A stretch of DNA of 64,000 nt from Litorivita pollutaquae (GTDB taxonomy: Bacteria > Pseudomonadota > Alphaproteobacteria > Rhodobacterales > Rhodobacteraceae), in assembly GCF_003205515.1 (NCBI RefSeq), contig NZ_KZ826488.1:62001-126000 (forward strand), in the 5' to 3' direction. The position numbers and the translations under genes were made by a program. The notes beneath the pieces are model-generated. The model was not told where the DNA came from. It did no database searches and saw nothing but the letters and a program-made list of their open reading frames with translations. The first letter of the stretch is position 1. Every line of letters begins with the position of its first letter. Below are positions 18,420 through 27,230 of this stretch, piece after piece.

Positions 18420-19506
18420 AGCCCAACCCATCAACCAAAGAGGCAATCGCCCGTTCCAATTTGGCCCGATCAATGGTCGAAAAATCACGGTCAACTTTGA
18501 TCTCAAGCCGGCCGACCCCGGCGGTGCATTTCACCTGCCCTGCTGAGCTGCGGATATGAAAGGTGGTCTTGGTCTTGGACCCTGCCCCCCCGCGTGCGGG
18601 TTTGGCGGCGGGCTTCGGCGCCGCCTCCTCAAAATCATCCAGGCCAGCAAACCGGCGCAATACGCCCAGCTCATCGGCGATGCTGCGGTTCTTCCAAGTC
18701 TTCAACTCATCCGTGATCCGTCCCACCACTTCGGGGCGCTCCTTGATCTCGCGGGCCAAAGCCACGCCGAGCGCGCGGGGGATTTCGGTCGGGTAATCCA
18801 GCACCTCGCCAAGACGGTCAAGCAAGACAGCAAAAGACCGGATGTAGCTGCGCTTGGAATAGGGGGCGGATTGGAACAGGGCCGCCACCGCATCGGAAAG
18901 GTTCTTCGCCTCTGTCGCGGGATCGGCAGCATAGTTTTGCGCCGCATAGGCCATCTCGGCAAAGGACAGATCCTTGCGGATCACGTTCTCATCAACCATC
19001 CGGCGGTAAAGGCCGGCAACGTCGCCCTCGCCCGCCATGACCAGCGCCGGGATCGTCGCCCAAACGGCATTGCCCGTGTCCTTCAACAGCCGCTTATAGG
19101 CGCTCAGCCGGCGGAAGCCTTGGACCAGTTCGAACCCGCTGCCATCGGGGCGCGCCATCACGCGGATCGGGTTCGACAACCCCAATTCCTTGATGGATGT
19201 CACCAGCCCGTCAAGCTCGTCATCCTCGCCGGGAAGACGGTCGCGCACCAACATGAACATATGCACATCATCCAGCGCCACGGCCTGCACCACATGGCCC
19301 GCCTCGCGCAGCGCAACATATTCATGGGCCAGTGCGTCATTCTCGTCGCGGATCGCTTCGGCGGCGCTTTTACGATGCTTCAACGCCTCGGCATTCTCAT
19401 TGATCGCTGAGGCCATAGGCCCGCGCCGCGCTGCCGTTTCCGCGGCCGGCGGCGCGACCACATCTTCGGGCATTTCGATATCGAATCCACGCTTTTTGCG
19501 GCTCAT
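18418..19506 (-). CDS. parB: plasmid partition protein ParB
   Basis: Centromere-binding protein that loads on parS sites and works with the ParA ATPase to segregate the replicon. The 362-residue protein has a basic N-terminal end (MSRKKRGFDIEMPED), a ParB/Srx-like nuclease-fold domain (about 80-165, with LVTSIKELGLSNPIRVMA and FELVQGFRRLSAYKRL, where the ERR/HRR-type box is QGFRRL) and a helix-turn-helix region (about 175-245, VIRKDLSFAEMAYAAQNYA then APYSKRSYIRSFAVL). The C-terminal part carries an Ala/Pro/Lys linker and a short dimerisation-like domain. It starts by ATGA overlap with parA. Confidence 0.92.
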   Translation of the reverse strand: MSRKKRGFDIEMPEDVVAPPAAETAARRGPMASAINENAEALKHRKSAAEAIRDENDALAHEYVALREAGHVVQAVALDDVHMFMLVRDRLPGEDDELDGLVTSIKELGLSNPIRVMARPDGSGFELVQGFRRLSAYKRLLKDTGNAVWATIPALVMAGEGDVAGLYRRMVDENVIRKDLSFAEMAYAAQNYAADPATEAKNLSDAVAALFQSAPYSKRSYIRSFAVLLDRLGEVLDYPTEIPRALGVALAREIKERPEVVGRITDELKTWKNRSIADELGVLRRFAGLDDFEEAAPKPAAKPARGGAGSKTKTTFHIRSSAGQVKCTAGVGRLEIKVDRDFSTIDRAKLERAIASLVDGLG

Positions 19507-20846
19507 GTCTGTTCTCCTTCACCTGCCACCTTATCTGCGGATAAGGTCGGGGCCGACATCGCCGCCCAATGGGGCAACATCGCCTCTTTAAACTCGCTAT
19601 AGGCCTGATCAAAACTTGCGCGCGCCCGACGCCATGTTTCACGAGTCATGTCGCGATAATCCATCTCATAGATCGAGCTCAGGAACCGGCCGGATTGCTC
19701 CACGGCACGGGTCATTTCGACCGGATGCTTGGCCAATTTGTCACCGAACACCTTACCGAACGCCTCAAACATCGCGCGGTGCAATTCATTGCCCGGCTCA
19801 TACCGAGTAAGCAAAAACCGCACGTCCTGAAACACCTTCGGCAGGGTGACCTTATCCGCGGATAAGCTGCCATCGAATCCATGAGCAAGATCCTCGAGCG
19901 CCTCGCTCAACTGTCCGATGAACGACGTGGTGCTATCGTATTCCCAATAGCCGGGGCCAGAGGGCACATAAAGCATATCCGCCGCGAAGACCGCATTCAT
20001 CGATTGGTAGCCAATCGCCGGCGGGCAATCAAAAAACACCAGATCCCATTGATCATCCGGCAACTGATCCAGGAAACGATTGACCGCCGCAAAGAACGAC
20101 CACTCGGGGTTCAGATGTCGATACTGTGCCGAGGCAAATTCGACAAAGGCCGCGTTGGCACAGGACGGAATGATGTCGATCGTCGGCCAATTGGTGGGCT
20201 GAATGAAGTCCCCGATGCGCAGATCCTGAAGACCAAGGTCAGAGATGCTCGACGGGATTGCACGGCGGGGCAGGGCGGTGCCCGAGGCCGCGCCGCGCGG
20301 CGCATTGTTCTGCGCCTCGGTCTCGCGGATCAGATCGCGCGCCATAATTCCCCATACGGTGTGCTCCTCGCTGACCGTGTTCAACCCCATCGAATGGGAC
20401 AAGGTCGCCTGTGGATCGAAATCAACACACAACACGCGATACCCGTCCAACGCCGCTGCATGGGCGAAGTGCAGCGCCACGGTGGATTTGCCCGCACCGC
20501 CTTTGAAGTTGGCAATCGCTGTCCGAAAGGCCCGCCCCTTGGGCCGCGTCGGCATCAACGATTTGCCACGCGGTTTGAGCTTACGGCGCAGGGTATTGAC
20601 CTCGTCCAACGTGAACCACCGCTGTCGCCCCTCCGGCTCGACCTTACCCGCGGGTAAGGTGGGATCGGCGGCCATCTTGCCTCGAAACGTCGACTGGTTC
20701 AGCCCGAGGATCAATTCCGAGACCTCCCACGACGAGAACCGCCGCAACTGCTTCTCATTTTGCGGCGAGAAGGTCTGCTGCCGAATCCACCCCTGCATCT
20801 TGAGCGACCTGGATTGGAGCTCTCTCAAATCTGTATGCGTAAACAT
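19503..20846 (-). CDS. parA: plasmid partition ATPase ParA
   Basis: Walker-type ATPase that positions replicon copies. I start it at 20846 (MFTHTDLREL) because AGGGA lies just upstream; this gives 447 residues. The deviant Walker A KGGAGKST is at 115-122, FDPQATLSHSMG follows near 142 and the Walker B-like LVFFDCPPAIGYQ lies near 240. The long N-terminal region (1-105) contains a MerR/HTH-like stretch (SSWEVSELILGLNQSTFRGK; FTLDEVNTLRRKL), typical of type Ia ParA proteins that also autoregulate. Three partition palindromes lie inside the coding sequence and encode residues 63-69, 327-333 and 434-440. Confidence 0.93.
   Translation of the reverse strand: MFTHTDLRELQSRSLKMQGWIRQQTFSPQNEKQLRRFSSWEVSELILGLNQSTFRGKMAADPTLPAGKVEPEGRQRWFTLDEVNTLRRKLKPRGKSLMPTRPKGRAFRTAIANFKGGAGKSTVALHFAHAAALDGYRVLCVDFDPQATLSHSMGLNTVSEEHTVWGIMARDLIRETEAQNNAPRGAASGTALPRRAIPSSISDLGLQDLRIGDFIQPTNWPTIDIIPSCANAAFVEFASAQYRHLNPEWSFFAAVNRFLDQLPDDQWDLVFFDCPPAIGYQSMNAVFAADMLYVPSGPGYWEYDSTTSFIGQLSEALEDLAHGFDGSLSADKVTLPKVFQDVRFLLTRYEPGNELHRAMFEAFGKVFGDKLAKHPVEMTRAVEQSGRFLSSIYEMDYRDMTRETWRRARASFDQAYSEFKEAMLPHWAAMSAPTLSADKVAGEGEQT
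19528..19547. repeat. parS-like partition palindrome 2
   Basis: ACCTTATCTGCGGATAAGGT, one mismatch from the perfect dyad. It lies near the 3' end of parA and encodes Thr-Leu-Ser-Ala-Asp-Lys-Val (ParA residues 434-440), just before the parB start. Confidence 0.7.
19849..19868. repeat. parS-like partition palindrome 3
   Basis: ACCTTATCCGCGGATAAGCT, one mismatch from the perfect dyad. It lies inside parA and encodes Ser-Leu-Ser-Ala-Asp-Lys-Val (residues 327-333) in the same frame as copies 2 and 4. Confidence 0.7.
20641..20660. repeat. parS-like partition palindrome 4
   Basis: ACCTTACCCGCGGGTAAGGT, a perfect 20-bp palindrome with a compensated pair change relative to copy 1 (T to C and A to G), so symmetry is kept. 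It encodes Thr-Leu-Pro-Ala-Gly-Lys-Val (ParA residues 63-69). Confidence 0.7.
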
Positions 20847-21049
20847 ATTCCCTCGGACGTAGAATGTTGCGTTCCCCTGATTTACGCTGAACTTGCAAGA
20901 TTTGTCGAGAACCTTATTATATATAGAGCGTGGAAAATCTCCGTGCCTCACAGGGCCCCCGCCAAGGCCAGCAAGGCAAACCCATCCGAATCCCACATGA
21001 TTCGGTTCTTGCAAGACACGGCCTGCAAAATGTCTCTGCTTCGGCTGAT

Positions 21050-21130
21050 TTGGGGGGACATAGGATGCGCCCAACTATATCTTGAGGGGACATCAAGGGC
21101 GGTTGAGGGGACACTCAAGACGTCCCCTAA
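21050..21130. other. putative replication origin with iteron-like repeats
   Basis: In the gap between the divergent parA and replication-initiator genes, GGGGACA occurs at 21054-21060, 21086-21092 and 21107-21113, with an inverted copy (GTCCCCT) at 21122-21128. The two central copies share TTGAGGGGACA and are spaced by 21 bp (two helical turns). Next to it, 20906-20930 is AT-rich (TTATTATATATAG), suitable for melting or for the parA promoter. Position and repeats suggest the binding region of the initiator; this is inferred. Confidence 0.5.
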
Positions 21131-21320
21131 TACCAATCAATACCTATTTTCCTTTTCAAATAGAATTTGGGAGGCACGGCAATTCACGCGAATCCTTGAC
21201 AACAGGCCCACTTCCAACGCTAATCATCCCAAGATCAGAAAAAGCGTTTGAATAGCCTCATCAAAGAATGGCGACCCGCGCTTTCACGAGGCATAAGGCA
21301 AGACCAATCGAGGGATCGGC

Positions 21321-22046
21321 ATGCAGGGACGACAGATCGGGCAGGGCAGTCCGGACATGAAAGCCGCCGGCCCCGGATCACAGGCCATCAAATACGATAT
21401 TCTCACCGCATTATTGGCCATGGCCTCCAGTGGACCGGCCATCGAAGCGCGGCTGTCATTGCGGTTATCGTTGTTGATCACCGCCCGGTTCAATTGGCGG
21501 ATCGGGACGTTTGCCGTGGGGCAACGGGAAATGGCGCGCATGTGGGGCGTCAGCGAACGCACCGCGAAACGCGAGATGGCAGCAATGCGCGCGCTTGGAT
21601 GGGTTGCAGTGGCGCAGCCTTCGGCGAAGGGCAGGGTGGCCCAACACCGTATTGTTTTACCGGCGGTTCTGCGCGCCACAATGCCCTATTGGGATGCGGT
21701 TGGCCCTGATTTCGCCGCCCGCATGGCGGGGGCACCGGAGCCGGAAAACCAACCGCCCTCAAATGTGGTGCCTTTGCATGCGGAGCCGGCGCCAATGCCA
21801 ACCGAAGATGAAACCGGATGGGGCGCCGCCGCGCGCCGTTTACAACAGCAAGATCCGGCCATCTACAGCGCATGGCTGGGTCAACTCGAGCCGCTTGAAA
21901 TCGAAGGCGATGTGTTGAGCCTTGCCGCGCCGTCACGGTTTGTCGCGGATTATATCAAAACCCATCATCACACCCGCGTGCTGGCCGCGCTGGTCGCCGA
22001 AAACCGCGCCATCCGCGACATTCACATCATAGCGGTGCAATCGTAA
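21321..22046 (+). CDS. DnaA-like plasmid replication initiator
   Basis: Likely replicase-type initiator of the replicon, 241 residues. A winged-helix DNA-binding part covers about 45-115 (VGQREMARMWGVSERTAKREM, then RALGWVAVAQPS). The C-terminal part (about 165-240) resembles the N-terminal domain of DnaA, the DnaB/DiaA-interacting domain: WGAAARRLQQQDPAIYSAWL, LSLAAPSRFVADYIKTHH. It has no AAA+ motor. Proteins with this arrangement define the DnaA-like plasmid type of Rhodobacterales (family knowledge). It is divergent from parAB across the iteron region. Upstream in-frame starts are possible. Confidence 0.8.
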   Translation: MQGRQIGQGSPDMKAAGPGSQAIKYDILTALLAMASSGPAIEARLSLRLSLLITARFNWRIGTFAVGQREMARMWGVSERTAKREMAAMRALGWVAVAQPSAKGRVAQHRIVLPAVLRATMPYWDAVGPDFAARMAGAPEPENQPPSNVVPLHAEPAPMPTEDETGWGAAARRLQQQDPAIYSAWLGQLEPLEIEGDVLSLAAPSRFVADYIKTHHHTRVLAALVAENRAIRDIHIIAVQS

Positions 22047-22136
22047 ATTGGTTTCTATTCGGCGATTCAAGGCGGATTAGTGTCACAAAACCGGTTGTAA
22101 AGGTGATTGTGACTGCTGCTGTACGACAAGGGAGCC

Positions 22137-24293
22137 TCATGATGAGGATCGCGCGCGTGGGGCTCCAAACCCGATCGCGGGGGCGATCATCGACCCCAAG
22201 CGCGCCGTGTGTTGGGCATTGTTGATATCGTTTTGCTCCTCTTGCGGCAGCAGGGGCGGACAGGGAAGGCATCCCTCGGTCAAACTTCGCCCTGCGGCGG
22301 CGTTGATCACCATCAACCGCGCCACTTGCGGCGTGGCGCCAGAGGTGCCAACCAAACGGGATTGCCCGCCGGAATAACATCCAATGGAGGGCGTGCCGCG
22401 CAAAACCCGCGAATGATCGGCGACCGCCGAAATCGTGGTCTGGGCCCCCCATGGTTGGACACCACCGATGTCATGGCGCAGCCCGCCTGCCGCGCTGTAA
22501 GACGCGGGTTGGCCGGAGGATTGGACATATCCCGCCACACGGGTCACCCGCGGCGCAGAGCCGACACCGCTGAGGCTGCCAAAGCCGGAAATCGGTTTGA
22601 TTGCGGTGGAATAGAGACGATATGGCGGGGCAGGGGGGCGGGCATGCCCGGGCCCGCGCGGCGTTAGATCGACAAAGCGGCTTTGCCGTCCGCCGGTTTG
22701 CAGGGCGCTCGGATCATCGTCGCGTTGCACCCAAAGCCGAATGTCTGCACCCTCGGGCAAGGCAGGGGCGCCCGGCCTTCGCGATATCTCGATCTGCCAC
22801 CGGCCAGCGGGCGCGCGGCGCGTCTGATTGCGGACATATGCACTGGGGATCAAGGCAATCAAGACCCGCCAGCGGTTGCCACGGTGCAAATCTGCCGAGA
22901 GTTGCCCGATATTTTGTCCGTTCATCTCCAATTCAGTAAACCGCCGCGGATCGCCGCGATGGCCCAGTTCCGGTGTGAGGGTGATGGCCCCCCCTGAGGA
23001 TAGGGAAAAGCCGTTTGGCGGTGTAACAGTGACAGAATAGTCCGCGCCATCGACGCCTTCGGGTAGCCAGATTTCGAGATAATTTGAGGTGCGATCCTCG
23101 GGTTGAATTTGCCAACCCACCGCATGTGCGCCGCCGCTCAGATCTTCTTCGCGCAGGGCCGCGTGCATCTGGCTGTCGAAATTATTTCCTGTCGGCATGG
23201 TGATCGCGGTTTCGGGTTGAAGTTGCTGGCGTTCGGAGAGCAATTGTTCAATCGCCAATTCCATTTCTGATTGCCCGTCATGGCGACCCGCGCTCCAACC
23301 GTAGCTGAAGTTCAGCACCAGCGGCAGTTCGTCGGGATGGGCGGGATCGGCGGCATATTTGGCGGCAATCGCGCGGGCACGGTCAAACACATAGTGGATG
23401 GCGCTGAGCATATACATTTCTTTGCCAAACCCGGAGGTGTCCCATGCGATCGTGTTCGGCAGTTGCACGGCAATGATTTGAATGTCATCGCCGAGCACCG
23501 CATCGCCATAAAGAGGCCCATTGCCCGCCGCCATCCCCATGACATGCGCGCCATGGGTCATGGCGCGGCGCATATAGGGGCCAAGTTCGTCCAAAACAGG
23601 GTCTATTGCACCGGAATTTCGATAAAATGCAGCCTCGTCATCCCCCGCTGCGGCGCGCAGGGCATTGATATCACCGTTCATGAATTCGCGGCCAAAAGGC
23701 ACGGCGCTATGCCCATTTGCGGCGTGCGCGCGGGCGGATTGCAACCAGATATGCGATACACGAGTATGGCCGGTGCTGTCCAAAAAGGCACGGTGGCCAA
23801 AGGGCAACCCGTCGTCGATCACCGCTATAATGGCTTTGGGACGTGTATGCGGCACCACCCAGTGGTCCATATCACAATGGGGGTGATATTGCCGCGTCCA
23901 TGCTTCGGGCGCGATGGGGAAATTGACTCGAAATCGCGGGCGAATGGCGCTGCGGGCGGCGCTTTCGGCACTGACGCTGTCGAGCAGGCTGGCGACTTCC
24001 CGATCCACACGGGCGCGGCGGTTGGGATCGTTGGCGCCTTTGTCATAGAAGGCAAAAGGCACGATCGTGCGGGTGCGGCCCATGGGATTCCACAGCGGCG
24101 GCAGGCGCGTTTCAAACCGTGGATGCTCAGGCAGATGATCGGTGCCCTCAAGCAGCGCCGTATAATAGCCCGATGTTTGCTCGGCGATGGCCGGAAAAGC
24201 AAAGGGTTGGCCGAGCTCTTCGGAGAAGACATAGCGTTCATAGGGCCCCGAATAATTCGAGATCCGCTCATTCGGGTCGCGCGTGGCATACAT
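22137..24293 (-). CDS. S8 (subtilisin-like) serine peptidase
   Basis: Subtilase of 718 residues with a recognisable triad: Asp in AIIAVIDDGLPFGHRAF (about 160), His in THGAHVMGMAAGNG (about 246), oxyanion Asn in MPTGNNFDSQM and nucleophile Ser in LVGTSGATPQVARL (about 670). No signal peptide is visible, so it may stay inside the cell or leave by a non-Sec route. A beta-rich region of about 250 residues lies between the Asn and the Ser, far more than in compact subtilisins. It starts 3 bases after the PAP2-family gene, so the two are co-expressed. Confidence 0.88.
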   Translation of the reverse strand: MYATRDPNERISNYSGPYERYVFSEELGQPFAFPAIAEQTSGYYTALLEGTDHLPEHPRFETRLPPLWNPMGRTRTIVPFAFYDKGANDPNRRARVDREVASLLDSVSAESAARSAIRPRFRVNFPIAPEAWTRQYHPHCDMDHWVVPHTRPKAIIAVIDDGLPFGHRAFLDSTGHTRVSHIWLQSARAHAANGHSAVPFGREFMNGDINALRAAAGDDEAAFYRNSGAIDPVLDELGPYMRRAMTHGAHVMGMAAGNGPLYGDAVLGDDIQIIAVQLPNTIAWDTSGFGKEMYMLSAIHYVFDRARAIAAKYAADPAHPDELPLVLNFSYGWSAGRHDGQSEMELAIEQLLSERQQLQPETAITMPTGNNFDSQMHAALREEDLSGGAHAVGWQIQPEDRTSNYLEIWLPEGVDGADYSVTVTPPNGFSLSSGGAITLTPELGHRGDPRRFTELEMNGQNIGQLSADLHRGNRWRVLIALIPSAYVRNQTRRAPAGRWQIEISRRPGAPALPEGADIRLWVQRDDDPSALQTGGRQSRFVDLTPRGPGHARPPAPPYRLYSTAIKPISGFGSLSGVGSAPRVTRVAGYVQSSGQPASYSAAGGLRHDIGGVQPWGAQTTISAVADHSRVLRGTPSIGCYSGGQSRLVGTSGATPQVARLMVINAAAGRSLTEGCLPCPPLLPQEEQNDINNAQHTARLGSMIAPAIGFGAPRARSSS

Positions 24294-24296
24294 GGC

Positions 24297-25406
24297 TTAA
24301 ATCCCTGTCGGGGCTTGATGTTCACCCGCCGCTTCATCCCAGAGCCATGAGAAATTCGGCGTTGCGGTGGCGGTGTAATCTGCGCCCTCAGTCAGACCAT
24401 GCGCGGCGGCGTTCTGCGCGAAGTCATGGTCGTTGAAATCACTGTTTTGCGCGGCATAGCTTAGGGAGGGCAGGGCGGAAGGCGCCTGTCCGCAGCGACC
24501 AAGAATGGCGCGGCCCAGGGCGGTGCCAAGCGCCGCGCCGGCCCAGCTGTCGATCGGGAAATGCACGCCTGCAACCGTACGATTGACCGCGATGCGTTCG
24601 GCCAAACCGCGTAACATCGCCAGACGGGGTGCGATATCGCCAAGGCTGCCCCATGTGCTGACCAAAGCCTCCATCACCGTCAAAACCGTATAGGCTTCGG
24701 TGGCATGAGCAGAGGGGAAGCTGCCGTGGCCGGGGGTCGGGATCATCGGCAAAATACGTCCGCCGATTTGATCGGGGCGGCGCACGGCGAGCGCATGTTT
24801 GACGATCATCGCAGCATGGGCGGCGATGATTTGCGTCGCCATGATCAATTCAAAGGTTTTCGGATGCTGCCCCACATGCATCCCGAGGATCATCGCAAAG
24901 TATTCGGTGGGAAAACCGAGCTGCGAGGTGATCTCGGTGGCGCGGTCAGAGCGCAAATCGGCATAGTTAGAGACTAGTTCGATCTGTTGGCCCAAAATCG
25001 CATCGGTGGGGCGGGTCAATGTGACCATGGGCGCCCCGTCAAAGGCCAGAGTGACGGATTTGGTCGCCTCTTGGGTGGAAAACGAAAGCGCCGGGAAGAC
25101 TTCAGAGAGGTAAAGCGAGCCGCGCACCCATTGCGCCCACCGCTCCAAATTGTCGGGACTGTCAAACTTCAAAGGCGCGGGATCGGGGGCCACGGCCGTG
25201 CCGGCCAAATGACGCAAGCCGTCGGCGGTTGTCATCAGGCCGGCGGTCACCGCGCCGCTATAGCCGCCGGTATCACCGGCGCCCAGAAAAGCCCCGAGCC
25301 CGGTTTGAACGCCCAGCCCCCCCAAACCTCCGAGACCACCCAAACCGCCCAAACCACCGAGGCCGCCCAAGCCGCCAAGTCCGCCTAAACCACCATATTG
25401 TGCCAT
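24297..25406 (-). CDS. PAP2/vanadium-haloperoxidase-fold protein with Gly-rich N terminus
   Basis: 369 residues. The first 35 are a run of Gly-Gly-Leu repeats. The C-terminal half carries the phosphatase/haloperoxidase signature: KHALAVRRP (K-x6-RP), FPSAHATEAY (PSxH) and NRTVAGVHFPID (xR-x5-H-x3-D), which bind phosphate or vanadate. No multi-pass membrane pattern as in classical PAP2 lipid phosphatases is seen, so the soluble haloperoxidase-like branch fits better; activity cannot be told from sequence. Co-transcribed with the S8 peptidase and downstream of the regulator gene. Confidence 0.85.
   Translation of the reverse strand: MAQYGGLGGLGGLGGLGGLGGLGGLGGLGGLGVQTGLGAFLGAGDTGGYSGAVTAGLMTTADGLRHLAGTAVAPDPAPLKFDSPDNLERWAQWVRGSLYLSEVFPALSFSTQEATKSVTLAFDGAPMVTLTRPTDAILGQQIELVSNYADLRSDRATEITSQLGFPTEYFAMILGMHVGQHPKTFELIMATQIIAAHAAMIVKHALAVRRPDQIGGRILPMIPTPGHGSFPSAHATEAYTVLTVMEALVSTWGSLGDIAPRLAMLRGLAERIAVNRTVAGVHFPIDSWAGAALGTALGRAILGRCGQAPSALPSLSYAAQNSDFNDHDFAQNAAAHGLTEGADYTATATPNFSWLWDEAAGEHQAPTGI
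25311..25394. repeat. 9-bp tandem repeat coding for Gly-Gly-Leu units
   Basis: About nine imperfect copies of a CCGCCCAAA-like 9-mer (plus-strand reading) at the 5' end of the PAP2-family gene. Each unit codes for Gly-Gly-Leu or Gly-Leu-Gly on the minus strand. Because the unit is a multiple of three, slippage would change repeat number without shifting the frame. Confidence 0.8.
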
Positions 25407-25450
25407 TCGAATTGTCCTTTCAAAAATGAATCTGTCCTAAAGGTGAAAAA

Positions 25451-27130
25451 TCATGTGATGCCGGAGGATTGCAGCGCCTCGATCACCATTTTTCCGACGC
25501 GATGGTCGGACGAAGGGTGGCTTGCGCGATAATGCTCCAGATTAAAATCGGGGTGTCGGCGGCGGATCAAAAGCGCCGCTTCGCGGGCCTCTTCATGACG
25601 GCCAAGGTTATAAAGCGCGGTGACTTTTGAACGCATGGTCGATAGATGCCGGTCATTGACGGCGAGCGAGCGGTCGGCAAAGGACAGGGCCTTTTCGAAT
25701 TGCTCGGCAGAAACATAGGCCGTGCTGGCAAGGCTGTCGTAGTAATAGCCGAAGGGATCAATCGGCGACAGGCCGCGCGCGGTTTGCGTCGCCCGGATCG
25801 CTGCGGCGCCGTCGTCCTGAAATGCCATGAGCGCACCGCGCAATAGCCAAGACAGGCTCTCGTTCGGATTGACCTCAAGGGCGGCGTTATACCGCGCCTC
25901 GGCGACATCCATATTCCTGAGCAGGTTATTGTTGGCAAACCCGTCGATTGTGAGACTAAAACTGCTCTCAGGGTCGATATCAAGCGCCCGGGCGGTGCAA
26001 TCCAAGGCCTTTTGCGTGTCGCCGTCGGGGTCGGTGGTGAAGCCCTTGAAGACCGACAGCACATACCATTTGCCGAGCCAGGCGTGAGGTTCGGCAGTAT
26101 TGGGCATGCGTTTGGCGGCTTCGACCAGATATTCACGCGAGGACAGGAAATCGCGCATTTGCGGGCGATGCATCATCGACACGCCGGCGATCACCAAATG
26201 ATGGTCCTCAATCATCGGCAGCGGGCGGTCCCGTACATATTGGATGGCTGCGTCGGCAATCGTCCGTCCGATGGTCTGGATCACATTGACGAGGTGGCCT
26301 TGCAATTCTTCGGTAAACGCGCCGACCGGGCAGGCAAGGTGGCGGTTCCATAGGATGTTGCCGCTGCGGGCGTCGACGAAATCGAAATCCGCCACCAGAT
26401 CGCCTTTGAACCGGCGCAGGGTGCCGGTGATGAGGTAATCGACATCCAAGGTTTCGCGCACCGATTGGATGTCGATCAAATTCACCGCCATGGCGCGGCT
26501 GGACAGGTGGGAAATCACCGTCAGCAGATTGGAGCGTGACAGGGACCGACACATTTCTTCGGCGGCCCAATCGCCCAACACGCGCAATTCGGGATCCGCG
26601 CCCAGAACCGAAAGCGGCAGAGCCGTGATGCGCGGGCGCGGGCGGCTCAATTGCGCGCGTGGCGTGATGCGATATAGCGCGGCAACCTGATCCGGCGCGG
26701 CGCGAATCCCGTCGACCCAATCGCGAAATTCCTGCTCCGCGATGTTTAGATCTTCTAAAAACGCGCCGCCGTTCGGATCGCCGACATAGGTGACGTGTTC
26801 GAGATCCAACTCGATATCGCTGTTTGTGGTGTGAACGAAGGCGCTGAAATCATCGCCCATGAGTTTGCGCAGATCCGACAGAGCACGGCGCAGGTTCTGG
26901 TGCCCGCTGTCATAGCCGGCATAGCCCCACAGCGTGTTTTGCAAATAGGTGCGGGTGCGCCGGCCCAAAGGCGCGGTGGCCAGCATTGCAAACAGGGCGC
27001 GATGTTTGGCGCCGCGAATTTCACGCACCTCTTCCCCGATCACGCGAATGGCACAGGTGCCAAACAGGGATATTTCAAGCCGCGCTGTCAAAACCGATGT
27101 CTCCGATTGCCGTTGGGGAAACGTTAACAT
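25451..27130 (-). CDS. winged-helix (SARP/CadC-like) regulator with TPR region
   Basis: 559 residues. Residues about 14-110 form an OmpR/SARP-type winged helix (LEISLFGTCAIRVIGEE, then RTYLQNTLWGYAGYDSGHQNLRRALSDLRKLMGDDF). A middle domain (about 150-260, PLSVLGADPELRVLGDWAAEEMCRSLSR and VDYLITGTLRRF) resembles the TolB-N/FlgO-like domain of CadC-type and adenylate-cyclase-associated regulators. The C-terminal half is TPR-like (ARYNAALEVNPNESLSWLLRGAL and following). No membrane helix is obvious. I start at the ATG 27130 rather than the TTG at 27148. It heads the operon with the PAP2 and S8 genes and is divergent from two small genes. Confidence 0.82.
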   Translation of the reverse strand: MLTFPQRQSETSVLTARLEISLFGTCAIRVIGEEVREIRGAKHRALFAMLATAPLGRRTRTYLQNTLWGYAGYDSGHQNLRRALSDLRKLMGDDFSAFVHTTNSDIELDLEHVTYVGDPNGGAFLEDLNIAEQEFRDWVDGIRAAPDQVAALYRITPRAQLSRPRPRITALPLSVLGADPELRVLGDWAAEEMCRSLSRSNLLTVISHLSSRAMAVNLIDIQSVRETLDVDYLITGTLRRFKGDLVADFDFVDARSGNILWNRHLACPVGAFTEELQGHLVNVIQTIGRTIADAAIQYVRDRPLPMIEDHHLVIAGVSMMHRPQMRDFLSSREYLVEAAKRMPNTAEPHAWLGKWYVLSVFKGFTTDPDGDTQKALDCTARALDIDPESSFSLTIDGFANNNLLRNMDVAEARYNAALEVNPNESLSWLLRGALMAFQDDGAAAIRATQTARGLSPIDPFGYYYDSLASTAYVSAEQFEKALSFADRSLAVNDRHLSTMRSKVTALYNLGRHEEAREAALLIRRRHPDFNLEHYRASHPSSDHRVGKMVIEALQSSGIT

Positions 27131-27230
27131 TGGATTTACACGGCACAAAGCACTTCACAGTTTATTCACGCACGCCACCGGAGGCCTTGTCGTAGGGTTA
27201 AGGGGTAATCATCAAGCGAAGGGTTTCACG

